From: an uncultured Sphingomonas sp.
Lineage (GTDB): Bacteria > Pseudomonadota > Alphaproteobacteria > Sphingomonadales > Sphingomonadaceae
Direction: 5' to 3'
Length of the DNA: 44,804 bases
NCBI GenBank assembly: GCA_913774925.1
Contig: CAJYKB010000088.1
Location: 1 to 44,804 of the forward strand
The position numbers and the translations under genes are program-made. Positions 1 to 7,936 of the stretch are shown here, piece by piece (within the stretch, counting starts at the first letter, position 1; each line of letters opens with the position of its first letter). The notes below the pieces were generated by a model. It had not been told where the DNA came from. It made no database searches and saw nothing but the letters and a program-made list of their open reading frames with translations.

Positions 1-62
1 CTGGGGAAGAACGGCCGCAGCCGTTCCATCTGCTCATCAGTCAGCCAAAACAGGTCACTCAT
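1..62 (-). CDS. IS5-type transposase, N-terminal fragment cut by window edge
   Basis: Reading leftwards from an ATG at 62-60, the sequence encodes MSDLFWLTDEQMERL followed by RPFFP. This is the typical N-terminus of IS5-family DDE transposases common in sphingomonads. Only about 20 residues lie in the window, so neither the catalytic domain nor the intactness of the element can be judged. A GGAG-type ribosome site (tccgcaagGAGacc on the minus strand) precedes the start. The gene points out of the window. The call rests on recognising the N-terminal motif, not on a database search. Confidence 0.75.
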   Translation of the reverse strand, partial: MSDLFWLTDEQMERLRPFFP

Positions 63-122
63 TCCGGTCTCCTTGCGGAGCCTGAATCAGATCGTGACGC
101 TCACATCAATGGGTCCTGACCC
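1..122. mobile_element. Probable end of an IS5-family (IS427-like) insertion sequence
   Basis: The transposase start at 62 is followed outward by about 60 bases that end near gggtcctgaccc (111-122), itself a small inverted repeat, and then a TA dinucleotide (123-124). IS427-group IS5 elements usually end a few tens of bases upstream of the transposase and duplicate a TA-type target. The exact boundary is an inference because the other end lies outside the window. Confidence 0.4.
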
Positions 123-150
123 TAGCGAGAGAAACGCAAGGGCGCCGAAC

Positions 151-1977
151 CTACCCCTTCGCCCGTGCGATATAGCGGTCGATGTTGGCACCCAGCACGT
201 CGAGCGGCACGTTGCCGCCGCCCACCACCGCCTGGTCGAAGTCGCGCAGGTCGTAGCGCGTGCCCAGCGCCGCCTTCGCGCGGTCGCGCAAGCTGACGAT
301 CTCGACGCGGCCGAGCATGTAGCCGCACGCCTGCCCCGGCCAGGAGCAATAGCGGTCGACCTCGCTATAGGCGTTGCTCTGCGGCAGGCCGGTGGCGGCG
401 ATGAAGGTCTCGCGCGCCTGCTGCCGGGTCCAGCCCATCGCGTGGAGGCCGGTGTCGACCACCAGCCGCACCGCGCGCCACGACAGCCCCATCAGATAGC
501 CGAGCCGCCCGGCGGGGTCGTCGACGTACATGCCCAGTTCGTCCGCCAGCTGCTCGGCATAGAGCGCCCACCCTTCCGAATAGGCGTTGAAGGCGAGGAT
601 CGATCGGAGCAGCGGCAGCTTTTGCGCATATTCGCCCTGCCAGACATGGCCGGGAATCCCCTCGTGATAGACGAGGTCGGGGATGGTGACGCGGTTGTGG
701 ATCGCGGGGTCGCCCAGGTTGACCCACACCTTGCCGGGGATCGACCCGTCGAGCGAGCCGGGACCGCCATAGGCCGCGGGAGCGCCGGCCTCCTGCGCCG
801 CGGGCATGCGGCGGATCTCCAGCTTGCCGGGCACGAGCGTGCGGAAGGCGCGCGGCAGCTGCGGGCGGATCGCGTCGATGCGCGCCTGCATATAGGCGAC
901 GATCTGCCGCCGCCCCCCGTCGTTCGCGGGAAAGGCGATGTCGGGGCGCTTCTGGAGCGCGATCGCGCGCTCCGCGACCGTCCCCTGCGTCAGCCCGAAG
1001 CCGCGCAGGATCACGTCCATCTGCGCCGCCAGCTCGATCAGCAGCGTGCGGCCGAGTTCGTGCATATCCGCGGGCGTGCGCCGCGTCGTGGTGCTGGCGC
1101 GCAGCCCCCAGGCGTACCATTCGGGGCCGTGCGGGCGGGTTCCCATGCCCGGTGCATCGGTGGCGACGGCACGCTCGGCGCGCAGTTCGGCCAGCTGACG
1201 CTCGAGCGCGGGGACGATCGCGCCCGAGGCGATGCGGGTCGCGCGCGCGGTCCAGTCGCCCGGGATGGCGGCGGCCTTGCGCGCGAGCGGGCCGACGAGC
1301 GGACCGTCCGGCTTCGCCGCCTCCGCGATGGTGCGCGTCACTCCGGTGATCGTGGTGTCGAGCAGGAACGACGGCGGCACCAGCCCCTGTTCCCGCGCGG
1401 CGCGGATGCGGGTCGTCTCGCCGTCCAGCTGCTGCGCCATCGCCGCCATCCGCGCCAGATACGCCTCCGCATCGGCGCGGGTGCGGACCGGCTGGTCGCC
1501 GTCGAGCTGCTGCGGCACGTCGAGCCACGCGCCGACATTCTGGATCACGACGTAGGGCGTGTTGCGCCACTGGCCGATCGTGGCGTCTCCGTACGAAAGA
1601 GCCACGCCGTCGAGCGCGGTGCGGAACGCGCTCTCGGCGACCGCGAGGCTGGTGCGGGTGGCGTCGTCGATACCGGTGCGTGGTACGCGGGCCAGTTGCG
1701 CCAGCGCGTCGGTCAGGAAGCGGCGGCGCTTCTCGACACCGGCGGGGGTGCGGTCCTCCGCCGCGCCGCGAAGCGCCGCGTGCGCGCCGGTATCGACGCC
1801 GAGCCGGGTCGCCTGCGTCGGGTCGAGTTCGAGCAGCTGCCAGGCGAAGCGGTCGAGCAGCGCCTCCGCAGGGGTAGCGGACGCTGCGGCGGCGCGTACG
1901 GGCGCGGCGGCGAAGGTGGCCCCGGCGGCGAGCGTGGCGAGGGTGGCACGGCGGGTGAGCGTGGTAGGATCGATCAT
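151..1977 (-). CDS. Exported DUF885-family metallohydrolase
   Basis: The product has about 608 residues and belongs to the DUF885 family. It carries a zinc-peptidase-like HEGIPGH motif near residue 440, within LVYHEGIPGHVWQGEYAQ. The N-terminus (TTLTRRATLATLAAGATFAAAP) has a twin-arginine followed by a hydrophobic stretch and an Ala-rich cleavage region, so Tat export to the periplasm is likely. The ATG at 1977 is preferred because it places the signal peptide close to the start; a GTG at 1986 is also open, and neither has a strong ribosome site. DUF885 proteins are presumed peptidases or carboxypeptidases, but the substrate is not established. It stands alone, with the IS fragment beyond its 3' end and a GST gene ending 36 bases upstream. 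Confidence 0.85.
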   Translation of the reverse strand: MIDPTTLTRRATLATLAAGATFAAAPVRAAAASATPAEALLDRFAWQLLELDPTQATRLGVDTGAHAALRGAAEDRTPAGVEKRRRFLTDALAQLARVPRTGIDDATRTSLAVAESAFRTALDGVALSYGDATIGQWRNTPYVVIQNVGAWLDVPQQLDGDQPVRTRADAEAYLARMAAMAQQLDGETTRIRAAREQGLVPPSFLLDTTITGVTRTIAEAAKPDGPLVGPLARKAAAIPGDWTARATRIASGAIVPALERQLAELRAERAVATDAPGMGTRPHGPEWYAWGLRASTTTRRTPADMHELGRTLLIELAAQMDVILRGFGLTQGTVAERAIALQKRPDIAFPANDGGRRQIVAYMQARIDAIRPQLPRAFRTLVPGKLEIRRMPAAQEAGAPAAYGGPGSLDGSIPGKVWVNLGDPAIHNRVTIPDLVYHEGIPGHVWQGEYAQKLPLLRSILAFNAYSEGWALYAEQLADELGMYVDDPAGRLGYLMGLSWRAVRLVVDTGLHAMGWTRQQARETFIAATGLPQSNAYSEVDRYCSWPGQACGYMLGRVEIVSLRDRAKAALGTRYDLRDFDQAVVGGGNVPLDVLGANIDRYIARAKG

Positions 1978-2013
1978 CCGCGCCACGCTACACCGCTGGT
2001 CTAACGGGTCAAA

Positions 2014-2643
2014 TCAGCCGCGACGGAAGGCGGGATCGCCGCCGCGCGCGATCGCGGCCCGATAGGCGGGGCGTGCCTTCAGCCGGGCGAGCCAGTCCTG
2101 GATCGCGGGCGTCGCATCGCCCGGCGCGGCGGCGTCGAGCAGCTCGGCGACGAAGGCGAGGTTGACGTCCGCCCCGGTCGGCTCCACGCCGATCAGGTAA
2201 TCGCTCTGCGCCAGCGTGGCGGCGATATAGTCACGGTGGCGCACCAGCTCGTCGTTGATGCGCGCACGCAGCGGCGGCGTCTCGCCACCGCGGGTGGTGA
2301 CGTACAGGTTGAGCATCACCGGCAGCATCGCGGACCCCTCCGCATAATGCAGCCACATCTGGTAGCGGTCATAGTCCGCGGTCGCGGGATCGGGCGCCAA
2401 GCGGCCGTTGCCGTGGCGGCGGATCAGGTAATCGATGATCGCGCCGGATTCGATCAGCGTGACGTCGCTGTCCTCGATCACCGGCGACTTGCCGAGCGCG
2501 TTGACGCGCTCGAGTTCGGGCGGCGCGAGCCGGGTCTTGGGATCGCGGCTATACTCGATCAGCTCGTAGGGGAGACCCAGCTCCTCCAGCAGCCACAACA
2601 CGCGGAACGAGCGCGACTGTTCCAGATGGTGCACGCGGATCAT
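2014..2643 (-). CDS. Glutathione S-transferase family protein
   Basis: This 209-residue protein has the two-domain GST plan. The N-terminal thioredoxin-like half begins MIRVHHLEQSRSFRVLWLLEEL and includes GKSPVIEDSDVTLIESGAIIDYL, where the glutathione-binding P-V and E-S residues sit. The helical C-terminal half ends near PAYRAAIARGGDP. The ATG at 2643 follows an excellent ribosome site (AAGGAGAGG), so longer upstream extensions were rejected. Such GSTs conjugate or isomerise electrophiles in the cytoplasm; this sequence does not reveal the substrate. The next gene upstream is separated by a repeat and a terminator, so it is probably monocistronic. Confidence 0.88.
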   Translation of the reverse strand: MIRVHHLEQSRSFRVLWLLEELGLPYELIEYSRDPKTRLAPPELERVNALGKSPVIEDSDVTLIESGAIIDYLIRRHGNGRLAPDPATADYDRYQMWLHYAEGSAMLPVMLNLYVTTRGGETPPLRARINDELVRHRDYIAATLAQSDYLIGVEPTGADVNLAFVAELLDAAAPGDATPAIQDWLARLKARPAYRAAIARGGDPAFRRG

Positions 2644-2679
2644 GGGTGGCCTCTCCTTGTTTTGGTGTCGTGCGCCCTC

Positions 2680-2776
2680 CGTCACCCCGGGCTTGTCCCG
2701 GGCTCCACTGTGCCGCGTACCTCGCGAATAAGGGGTGTCCGGCACAGTGAATGCCGGAACATGTCCGGCATGACGG
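2680..2776. repeat. Composite palindromic intergenic repeat
   Basis: Two repeat modules lie side by side. The left part is cgtcaccccgggcttgtccc plus continuation, and its reverse complement recurs at 33111-33138. The right part, atgccggaacatgtccggca followed by tgacgg, is a palindrome that recurs with one or two changes at 37880-37904. Both modules can fold into GC-rich hairpins. They resemble the REP-like elements scattered between sphingomonad genes. Confidence 0.75.
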
Positions 2777-2780
2777 TCAA

Positions 2781-2801
2781 AGGGGGGCGGTTCGCCCCCC
2801 T
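2781..2801 (-). terminator. Hairpin terminator after the small beta-rich protein gene
   Basis: The arms aggggggcg and cgcccccct (9 bp, perfect) enclose a 3-base loop. On the minus strand the stem is followed by TTT. It lies seven bases past the stop codon of the minus-strand gene that ends at 2808, as expected for a rho-independent terminator. Confidence 0.65.
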
Positions 2802-2807
2802 TCCCCG

Positions 2808-3107
2808 TTATGCGGTGCGAGTGCCGTTCAGCGGGAAGCTGCCGAACGCGCCGGCGCCGACGTTGCCGGTGATCGTGTCGCCGTCGACGGTCGCGGTGAT
2901 GTCGAGCGTCATCGGCATCGGCGAGGTCATCTGCTGCTTCCACGACAGCGTATTGCCGTCGACCTTGCCCGATACGTCGCTGGTGCCCATCGCGCCCGAC
3001 GCCTGGCCGGTGAAGGTATCGCCGTCCTGGGTCACCGTCAGCTTCAGGTTCTGGTCGCCCAGCGGCGACTTCACGGTGCAATTGTAGCTTCCGTCCACTC
3101 CGGCCAT
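2808..3107 (-). CDS. Small beta-rich protein of unknown function, coupled to M16 peptidase
   Basis: This 99-residue acidic protein starts MAGVDGSYNCTVKSPLGDQ and alternates short strands with G, T and D turns (KLTVTQDGDTFTG, GKVDGNTLSWK, ITATVDGDTITGNV). This suggests a small beta-barrel or sandwich. No signal peptide or membrane segment is visible. An in-frame ATG at 3119 directly follows the TAA stop of the M16 peptidase (TAA-ATG), but the ATG at 3107 has a GGAG ribosome site six bases upstream and was chosen. Similar short proteins of unknown role are common in sphingomonads. The tight spacing implies co-translation with the peptidase. Confidence 0.75.
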   Translation of the reverse strand: MAGVDGSYNCTVKSPLGDQNLKLTVTQDGDTFTGQASGAMGTSDVSGKVDGNTLSWKQQMTSPMPMTLDITATVDGDTITGNVGAGAFGSFPLNGTRTA

Positions 3108-3119
3108 GCTGCTCTCCAT

Positions 3120-5975
3120 TTACTTTGCGCCCGCGGGCGTGCCGGCCACCTGGGCGGCGGGAATGACCTCGACCGGGAGGCCGAGCGAGTCAAGCTGCGG
3201 CTTCACCTTCGCCGCCTCGCCCACGACCACCCACGCCATCTTCGCGGGATCGATCGCGCGGTCGAGCGCAGCCTGCGCCTGGTCGCGGGTCAGCGCGCGG
3301 TAACGCGTGGTGATCGTGGCATAATAATCGTCGGGGCGGCGATAGAGGTCGTTGGCCTGCATCGCGGCGAGGACGTCGCCCGCGGTCTCGAAATTGCCCG
3401 ACAGCGAGCGCGTGCCCGCATTGACGGCGCGGTCGAATTCCGGCTGCGTCATCGGCTTCGTCGTCAGGTAGTCGGCGATGCCGCCGCGCAGCGCCGCCAG
3501 GCTCGGCCCGGTCTGGTCGGCCTGTACCGGCGCGGACACGACATAGGGCGCGGCGAACGCATTGCGGCTGAAATTGCCGCCGACGCCATAGGACCAATGC
3601 TTCTGCTCGCGCAGGTCCATGTTGAGCCGCCCGAGGAAGCTGGCGCCCAGCGCGTCGTTCGCGACCTGTACCGGGAGCAGGTCGTCGGTGCCCTTCAGCC
3701 CGGTCTGCATGCCGCCCTGGATCAGCGACTGCGGGCTGTCGGGCCGGTCGATCAGCACGATCCGCGGCGAGGCGGAGGTCACGCTCGCGGGGAAGGACTT
3801 GGTGCCCGCCGGGCCGGTCGCGCGCCAGTCGCCCAGCTGTCGGTCGAGCACCGCGCGCACCTCCGCCAGCGGACGGTCGGAGACGACGAAGACCTTCGCC
3901 TTGTCGGGACGCAGCCACGCCTGCTGGAACGCGATCAGGTCGGCGCGGGTCAGCGCCGCCACCGCCTTCGGATCGCCCGACCCCTGCGCCTTGGCATAGG
4001 GCGTGCCGGGCGACATGAGCCGCGGCAGCACGCGCGCGGCGAGCCCGTTGGGGTTGGTCAGCTCCTGCGCGATCTGCGTCAGCTGCTGCGTCTTGACCCG
4101 CGACAGCTCGCCTTCCGGGAAGGCGGGGTTGCGCGCGATGTCGGCCCACAGCGCCGCGCCCGCCGCCAGGTTCGCACTGGGGACACGCAGCGACAGCGTG
4201 GTGCGGTCCTGGCTGTTGCCGGTGTCGATCTCCGCACCCAGCCGCTCCTTCGCCTCGGCCAGCGCGATCGACGACATGGTCGCGGTGCCCTCGTCCAGCA
4301 TCGCCAGCGTCAGCTGCTCGGTGCCCAGCCTGCCCTCGACATCGGCGGCGATGCCGGCGTCGAAGCTCAGCACCGCCTGCGTCACCGGCACGGTGGTGCG
4401 CTGCGCATAGACCAGCTCGATCCCGTTCGACAGCTGCGTGCGCTGGACCGCGGGAAAGCTCAGGTCCGCGACCTGATCGACCGCGGGGATGGGGCCGCGA
4501 TTGCCCTTGACCGCGGATGCCTCCGCGGCGGGCACGTCCTTCTGCGGGGGCACCTGCGCTTCGGCATAGGCGTCGCGCGCGCCGGGGACGATCGACAGCT
4601 GATAGGCGGGGCGGGTCAGCCACTTCGCCGCGGCGGCCTTCACGCTCGCGGGGGTCTGCGCGGCGAGCGCGGCCAGTTCCTTCTTATAGTGGGCGGGATC
4701 GTTCGAGTAGAGCGCCCCCTCCGCCAGCGCGACCGCCTTACCGCCGAAGCCGCCGACCGATTCCAGCCCGCCAATACGGTCGGCGACGGTGCTGGTAACG
4801 TAGCGCTTCACCTCGTCCGCGGTGGGGCCGGTGCGGATGAAGTCGGCGACCATCGCGTCGAGCCGCTTGGACACCGCCGCCGGATCGACGCCGGGGCGGA
4901 CGATCGCCAGGATCTGGAACATGCCGACCTGCGCCATCGACTGGTTGGAGGCGGACGCCTGCACCGCCAGCTTCTCGCCCTTCACCAGCACATTGTCGAA
5001 GCGCGAGCTGGCGAGCCCGCCCAGCACGCCCGCCGCGACGTCCAGCGCGGCGGCGTCTCGATCGTTGATGCCGGGGACCGCCCATTCCTTGATGAGCATG
5101 GTCGCGGCGACGCGGTCCTTCATCACCTCGCTCGCCGGGCCGGGCAGCGTGGCGGGGATCGGCGCGGGCGGCGCGACGCTTTTCGGGCCCGCCGGAATGG
5201 CGCCGAAATACTTCTCCACCTTCGCGCGCGCGGTGGCCAGGTCGACGTCGCCCGCCAGCACCAGCACCGCGTTGTTGGGGCCGTAATGGTCGCGGAACCA
5301 CGCCTTCACATCCGCCAGACTGGCCGCGTCGAGATCGGCCATCGAGCCGATCGTGGTGTGGCCATAGGGGTGATCGGCGGGGAACAGCCCCTCGACCAGC
5401 TTGTAGCGGCGCAGGCCATAGGGCTGGTTATCGCCCTGCCGCTTCTCGTTCTGGACGACGCCGCGCTGGACGTCGAGCGTGCGCTGCGTGATCGCACCGG
5501 TCAGATAGCCCATGCGGTCGGATTCGAGGAAGAGCGCGCGATCGAGCGCGGCGGTGGGGACCGTCTCGAAATAATTGGTGCGATCGAAGCTGGTGGTGCC
5601 GTTGGAATCGGTCGCGCCGACCTGCTCCAGCGGCTCGAAGAAATCGCCCGGCGCATTCTCGCTGCCGTTGAACATCAGATGCTCGAACAGGTGCGCGAAA
5701 CCGGTCTTGCCCTTGGGCTCGTGCTTGGATCCGACATCGTACCACACGCTGACCGCGACGATCGGCGCCTTGCGATCGGTGTGGACGATCACGCGCAGGC
5801 CGTTCGCCAGCGTGAATTGCTGGAACGGGATGTCGACCGCCTTCACCAGATCGGCGACCGGGGCGGCGGCGGGGAGCGCGGCAGCCTTCGCCTGCGCCGT
5901 CGCGGGGGTGGCGGGGGCGAGAGCGGTCAGCACGGCCAGCGCGGTGCCGGTCGCCAGAAACGGACGATACGCCAA
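3120..5975 (-). CDS. Periplasmic M16 family zinc metallopeptidase
   Basis: The product is about 951 residues, the usual length for single-chain, two-repeat M16 peptidases. The inverted zinc motif HLFEH is at residues 95-99, and the distal glutamate is in NEKRQ near 177. The second, inactive M16 half follows from about residue 500 (VQRTQLSNGIELVYAQRTTV). A signal peptide spans about residues 1-28 (MAYRPFLATGTALAVLTALA, then an ATAQA-type cleavage site), indicating the periplasm. The start is a TTG at 5975 preceded by GGAG at eight bases; no ATG fits. These enzymes degrade small peptides and misfolded fragments. The gene is divergent from the MarR-efflux operon and abuts the small gene at 3107. 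Confidence 0.9.
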   Translation of the reverse strand: MAYRPFLATGTALAVLTALAPATPATAQAKAAALPAAAPVADLVKAVDIPFQQFTLANGLRVIVHTDRKAPIVAVSVWYDVGSKHEPKGKTGFAHLFEHLMFNGSENAPGDFFEPLEQVGATDSNGTTSFDRTNYFETVPTAALDRALFLESDRMGYLTGAITQRTLDVQRGVVQNEKRQGDNQPYGLRRYKLVEGLFPADHPYGHTTIGSMADLDAASLADVKAWFRDHYGPNNAVLVLAGDVDLATARAKVEKYFGAIPAGPKSVAPPAPIPATLPGPASEVMKDRVAATMLIKEWAVPGINDRDAAALDVAAGVLGGLASSRFDNVLVKGEKLAVQASASNQSMAQVGMFQILAIVRPGVDPAAVSKRLDAMVADFIRTGPTADEVKRYVTSTVADRIGGLESVGGFGGKAVALAEGALYSNDPAHYKKELAALAAQTPASVKAAAAKWLTRPAYQLSIVPGARDAYAEAQVPPQKDVPAAEASAVKGNRGPIPAVDQVADLSFPAVQRTQLSNGIELVYAQRTTVPVTQAVLSFDAGIAADVEGRLGTEQLTLAMLDEGTATMSSIALAEAKERLGAEIDTGNSQDRTTLSLRVPSANLAAGAALWADIARNPAFPEGELSRVKTQQLTQIAQELTNPNGLAARVLPRLMSPGTPYAKAQGSGDPKAVAALTRADLIAFQQAWLRPDKAKVFVVSDRPLAEVRAVLDRQLGDWRATGPAGTKSFPASVTSASPRIVLIDRPDSPQSLIQGGMQTGLKGTDDLLPVQVANDALGASFLGRLNMDLREQKHWSYGVGGNFSRNAFAAPYVVSAPVQADQTGPSLAALRGGIADYLTTKPMTQPEFDRAVNAGTRSLSGNFETAGDVLAAMQANDLYRRPDDYYATITTRYRALTRDQAQAALDRAIDPAKMAWVVVGEAAKVKPQLDSLGLPVEVIPAAQVAGTPAGAK

Positions 5976-6046
5976 GCAGGATACTCCGAAGACATGGTCG
6001 TCGCGACCATAGCGCGGGTCACCCTGCCCGCAAGCTGAACGAGAAC

Positions 6047-6084
6047 GCAATTGACTGCCAACGCAACCGTTGCCAATGCAATTG
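6047..6084. promoter_or_regulatory. Candidate MarR operator region
   Basis: Two GCAATTG direct repeats at 6047-6053 and 6078-6084 are 31 bp apart, about three helical turns. They flank an inverted repeat, caacg-caac-cgttg, at 6059-6072. The region separates the M16 peptidase start (5975) from the MarR gene, where autoregulatory MarR sites are normally found. Function is inferred from position and symmetry. Confidence 0.45.
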
Positions 6085-6086
6085 TT

Positions 6087-6551
6087 GTGACCTTTTACGA
6101 TTCGTCTAATTTCTTTCCCGACACGTCGGCGGGTTATCTGATCCGCGTCTGCAACCAGCTGGGCGTGGCGCAGCTGGATCAGGCGTTCGCGCCCGAGGGC
6201 GTGACGGCGGTGCAATGGTCCGCGCTGATCGGCATCCATGTCGGGCGCGCGCCGACCTGCGCCGCGTTGGCGCGCGACATGGCGCACGACAAGGGCGCGA
6301 TGACGCGGATGATCGACGCGCTGGAGGCGAAGGGCTGGGTCGTGCGTACGCGTGACGAGGCCGACCGCCGCGTCGTGAACCTGGCGCTGACCGACGCGGG
6401 CGAGGCGCTGGTGATGCGCTGCCGGCTGATCGCGATCGATTGCTGGAACGCGCTGCTCTCCGACTGGTCGCACGACGAGATCCACACCTTCATCGCGCAG
6501 CTGCAACGGCTGCGCCGCACGCTGGAGTCCGCACCGCCATGCGCCGCCTGA
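6087..6551 (+). CDS. MarR family transcriptional regulator of the efflux operon
   Basis: This is a 154-residue winged-helix regulator. The conserved N-terminal dimerisation segment reads MTFYDSSNFFPDTSAGYLIR. The recognition region is CAALARDMAHDKGAMTRMIDALEAKGWV, followed by the wing RTRDEADRRVVNLALTDAG. A GTG at 6087 was chosen because it begins exactly at the family's usual N-terminus and leaves the candidate operator outside the gene. A TTG at 6051 is also open. Neither has a convincing ribosome site, so translation may be leaderless or weak. The gene overlaps the following efflux lipoprotein gene by 13 bases, so it probably represses its own operon and responds to a phenolic or drug-like ligand. 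Confidence 0.85.
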   Translation: MTFYDSSNFFPDTSAGYLIRVCNQLGVAQLDQAFAPEGVTAVQWSALIGIHVGRAPTCAALARDMAHDKGAMTRMIDALEAKGWVVRTRDEADRRVVNLALTDAGEALVMRCRLIAIDCWNALLSDWSHDEIHTFIAQLQRLRRTLESAPPCAA

Positions 6552-7936
6552 TCCTGCTGACCGCCCTGCTGACGGGCGCGTGCGCCATCCCCGCCTCCCC
6601 GCCCGCGACCGTGTCGCGCACCGCCGCCGATCTGGCGCTGGCGGGACCGTCGGTCACGCTGGCGCCCGACTGGTGGAGTGCGATCGGCGATCCGCAGCTC
6701 GACCGGCTGGTGGCGGATGCGCTGGCGGGCAACCCGTCGCTCGATGTCGCCGCGGCGCGCGTTCGGCAGGCGCAGGCGGCGCTGGCGCGGCAGGATGCGG
6801 ATCTGAACCCCGACGTGTCGCTGGACGCGCAGGTGCAGGCGGCGCGACTGTCGGGCAATTACACCATCCCGCCGCCCTTCGGTGGGACCGTCCGGGTGCT
6901 GGGCACCGCGCAGGCGGGGCTGGCGTGGAACCTCGACCTGTTCGGACGGCAGAAGGCCGCGATCGCGGGTGCCGCGGCGCAGGCACGCGCGGCCGAGTAT
7001 GACGCCGCGGCGGCGCGGCTGATGCTCGCCGGCGCGGTGGTGCAGAGCTATGCCGAGGTGGCGCGTGCCGAACGCCGGGCGCAGATCGCGACGCGCACCA
7101 TTGGCACCCGCGAACAGTCGCTGGGGCTGGTGCAGGTGCGCGAGCGCAACCGGCTCGCCAGCCAGATCGACGTGCAGGCGGCGAGCACGCTGTTGGCGCA
7201 GGCGAAGGGCGCGCTGATCCAGGCGCAGGCGGCGCGAGCGGTGGCGGTCAACGCGCTCGCCGCGCTGGCGGGGCGCGGCAGCGACTATGCCGCCGCGATC
7301 CAGCCGACGCGGCTGCCGGTCGATGCCGCGCTGCCGGTACCCGCGGTGCTGCCCGCCGACCTGCTCGCCCGCCGCGCGGACGTGGCCGCGGCACAGGCCC
7401 GGGTCGAGGCGGCGGCGGCGGGGCGGCAGGTCGCGCGGCGCGCTTTCTATCCCAACATCAACCTGTCGACGCTGATCGGATTGCAAGCGGTCGGCATCGG
7501 CAACTTCCTCGATCTCGACTCCGGCACCGCTGGCGGGGGTGCTGCGATCCACCTGCCGCTGTTCGATGCCGGGCGGCGCAAGGCGGACTTGGCCGGCGCC
7601 ACCGCCGCGCTCGACGTCGCCACCGCCAGCTATAACGAGGCGGTGGTGGGCGCGGCGCGCGAGGCGGCGGACGGCATCGCCCGCGTCCGCGCCGCCGACG
7701 CCGCGCGCGCGCAGCAGGCCGCGGTGGTGCGCGGCTTTTCGGAGACGAACCGGCTGAACGCGGTGCGTGTCGCGTCCGGGCTCAACAGCCGGCTCGACCT
7801 CGTCGACAACGACGTCCGGCTGCTCGACGCGGAGCTTGCCGCCGCCAGCCTCTCGATCGACGCGCTGACCGCGCGCGCCCAACTCGCGACCGCACTCGGC
7901 GGCGGCTTCGCGCCCATCCAGGAACCCGTACGATGA
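6539..7936 (+). CDS. NodT-family outer membrane efflux lipoprotein
   Basis: This 465-residue protein has a signal peptide and a lipobox-like LLTGAC near residue 15, so it should be lipidated. The mature part shows the duplicated outer-membrane-factor repeat: DWWSAIGDPQLDRLVADALA, NPSLDVAAARVRQAQAALAR and long alpha-helical hairpin segments rich in Ala and Arg. It would form the trimeric TolC-like duct of a tripartite pump. The ATG at 6539 lies inside the end of the MarR gene. The stop overlaps the next start by four bases (ATGA), showing tight operon coupling. Confidence 0.9.
   Translation: MRRLILLTALLTGACAIPASPPATVSRTAADLALAGPSVTLAPDWWSAIGDPQLDRLVADALAGNPSLDVAAARVRQAQAALARQDADLNPDVSLDAQVQAARLSGNYTIPPPFGGTVRVLGTAQAGLAWNLDLFGRQKAAIAGAAAQARAAEYDAAAARLMLAGAVVQSYAEVARAERRAQIATRTIGTREQSLGLVQVRERNRLASQIDVQAASTLLAQAKGALIQAQAARAVAVNALAALAGRGSDYAAAIQPTRLPVDAALPVPAVLPADLLARRADVAAAQARVEAAAAGRQVARRAFYPNINLSTLIGLQAVGIGNFLDLDSGTAGGGAAIHLPLFDAGRRKADLAGATAALDVATASYNEAVVGAAREAADGIARVRAADAARAQQAAVVRGFSETNRLNAVRVASGLNSRLDLVDNDVRLLDAELAAASLSIDALTARAQLATALGGGFAPIQEPVR

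Noticed and set aside
2751..6038. Plus-strand open frame of more than 1000 codons opposite the M16 peptidase
   Set aside because: It is extremely rich in Arg, Gly and His, has no recognisable domain, and lies opposite a gene with clear catalytic motifs. GC-rich codon bias opens such frames.
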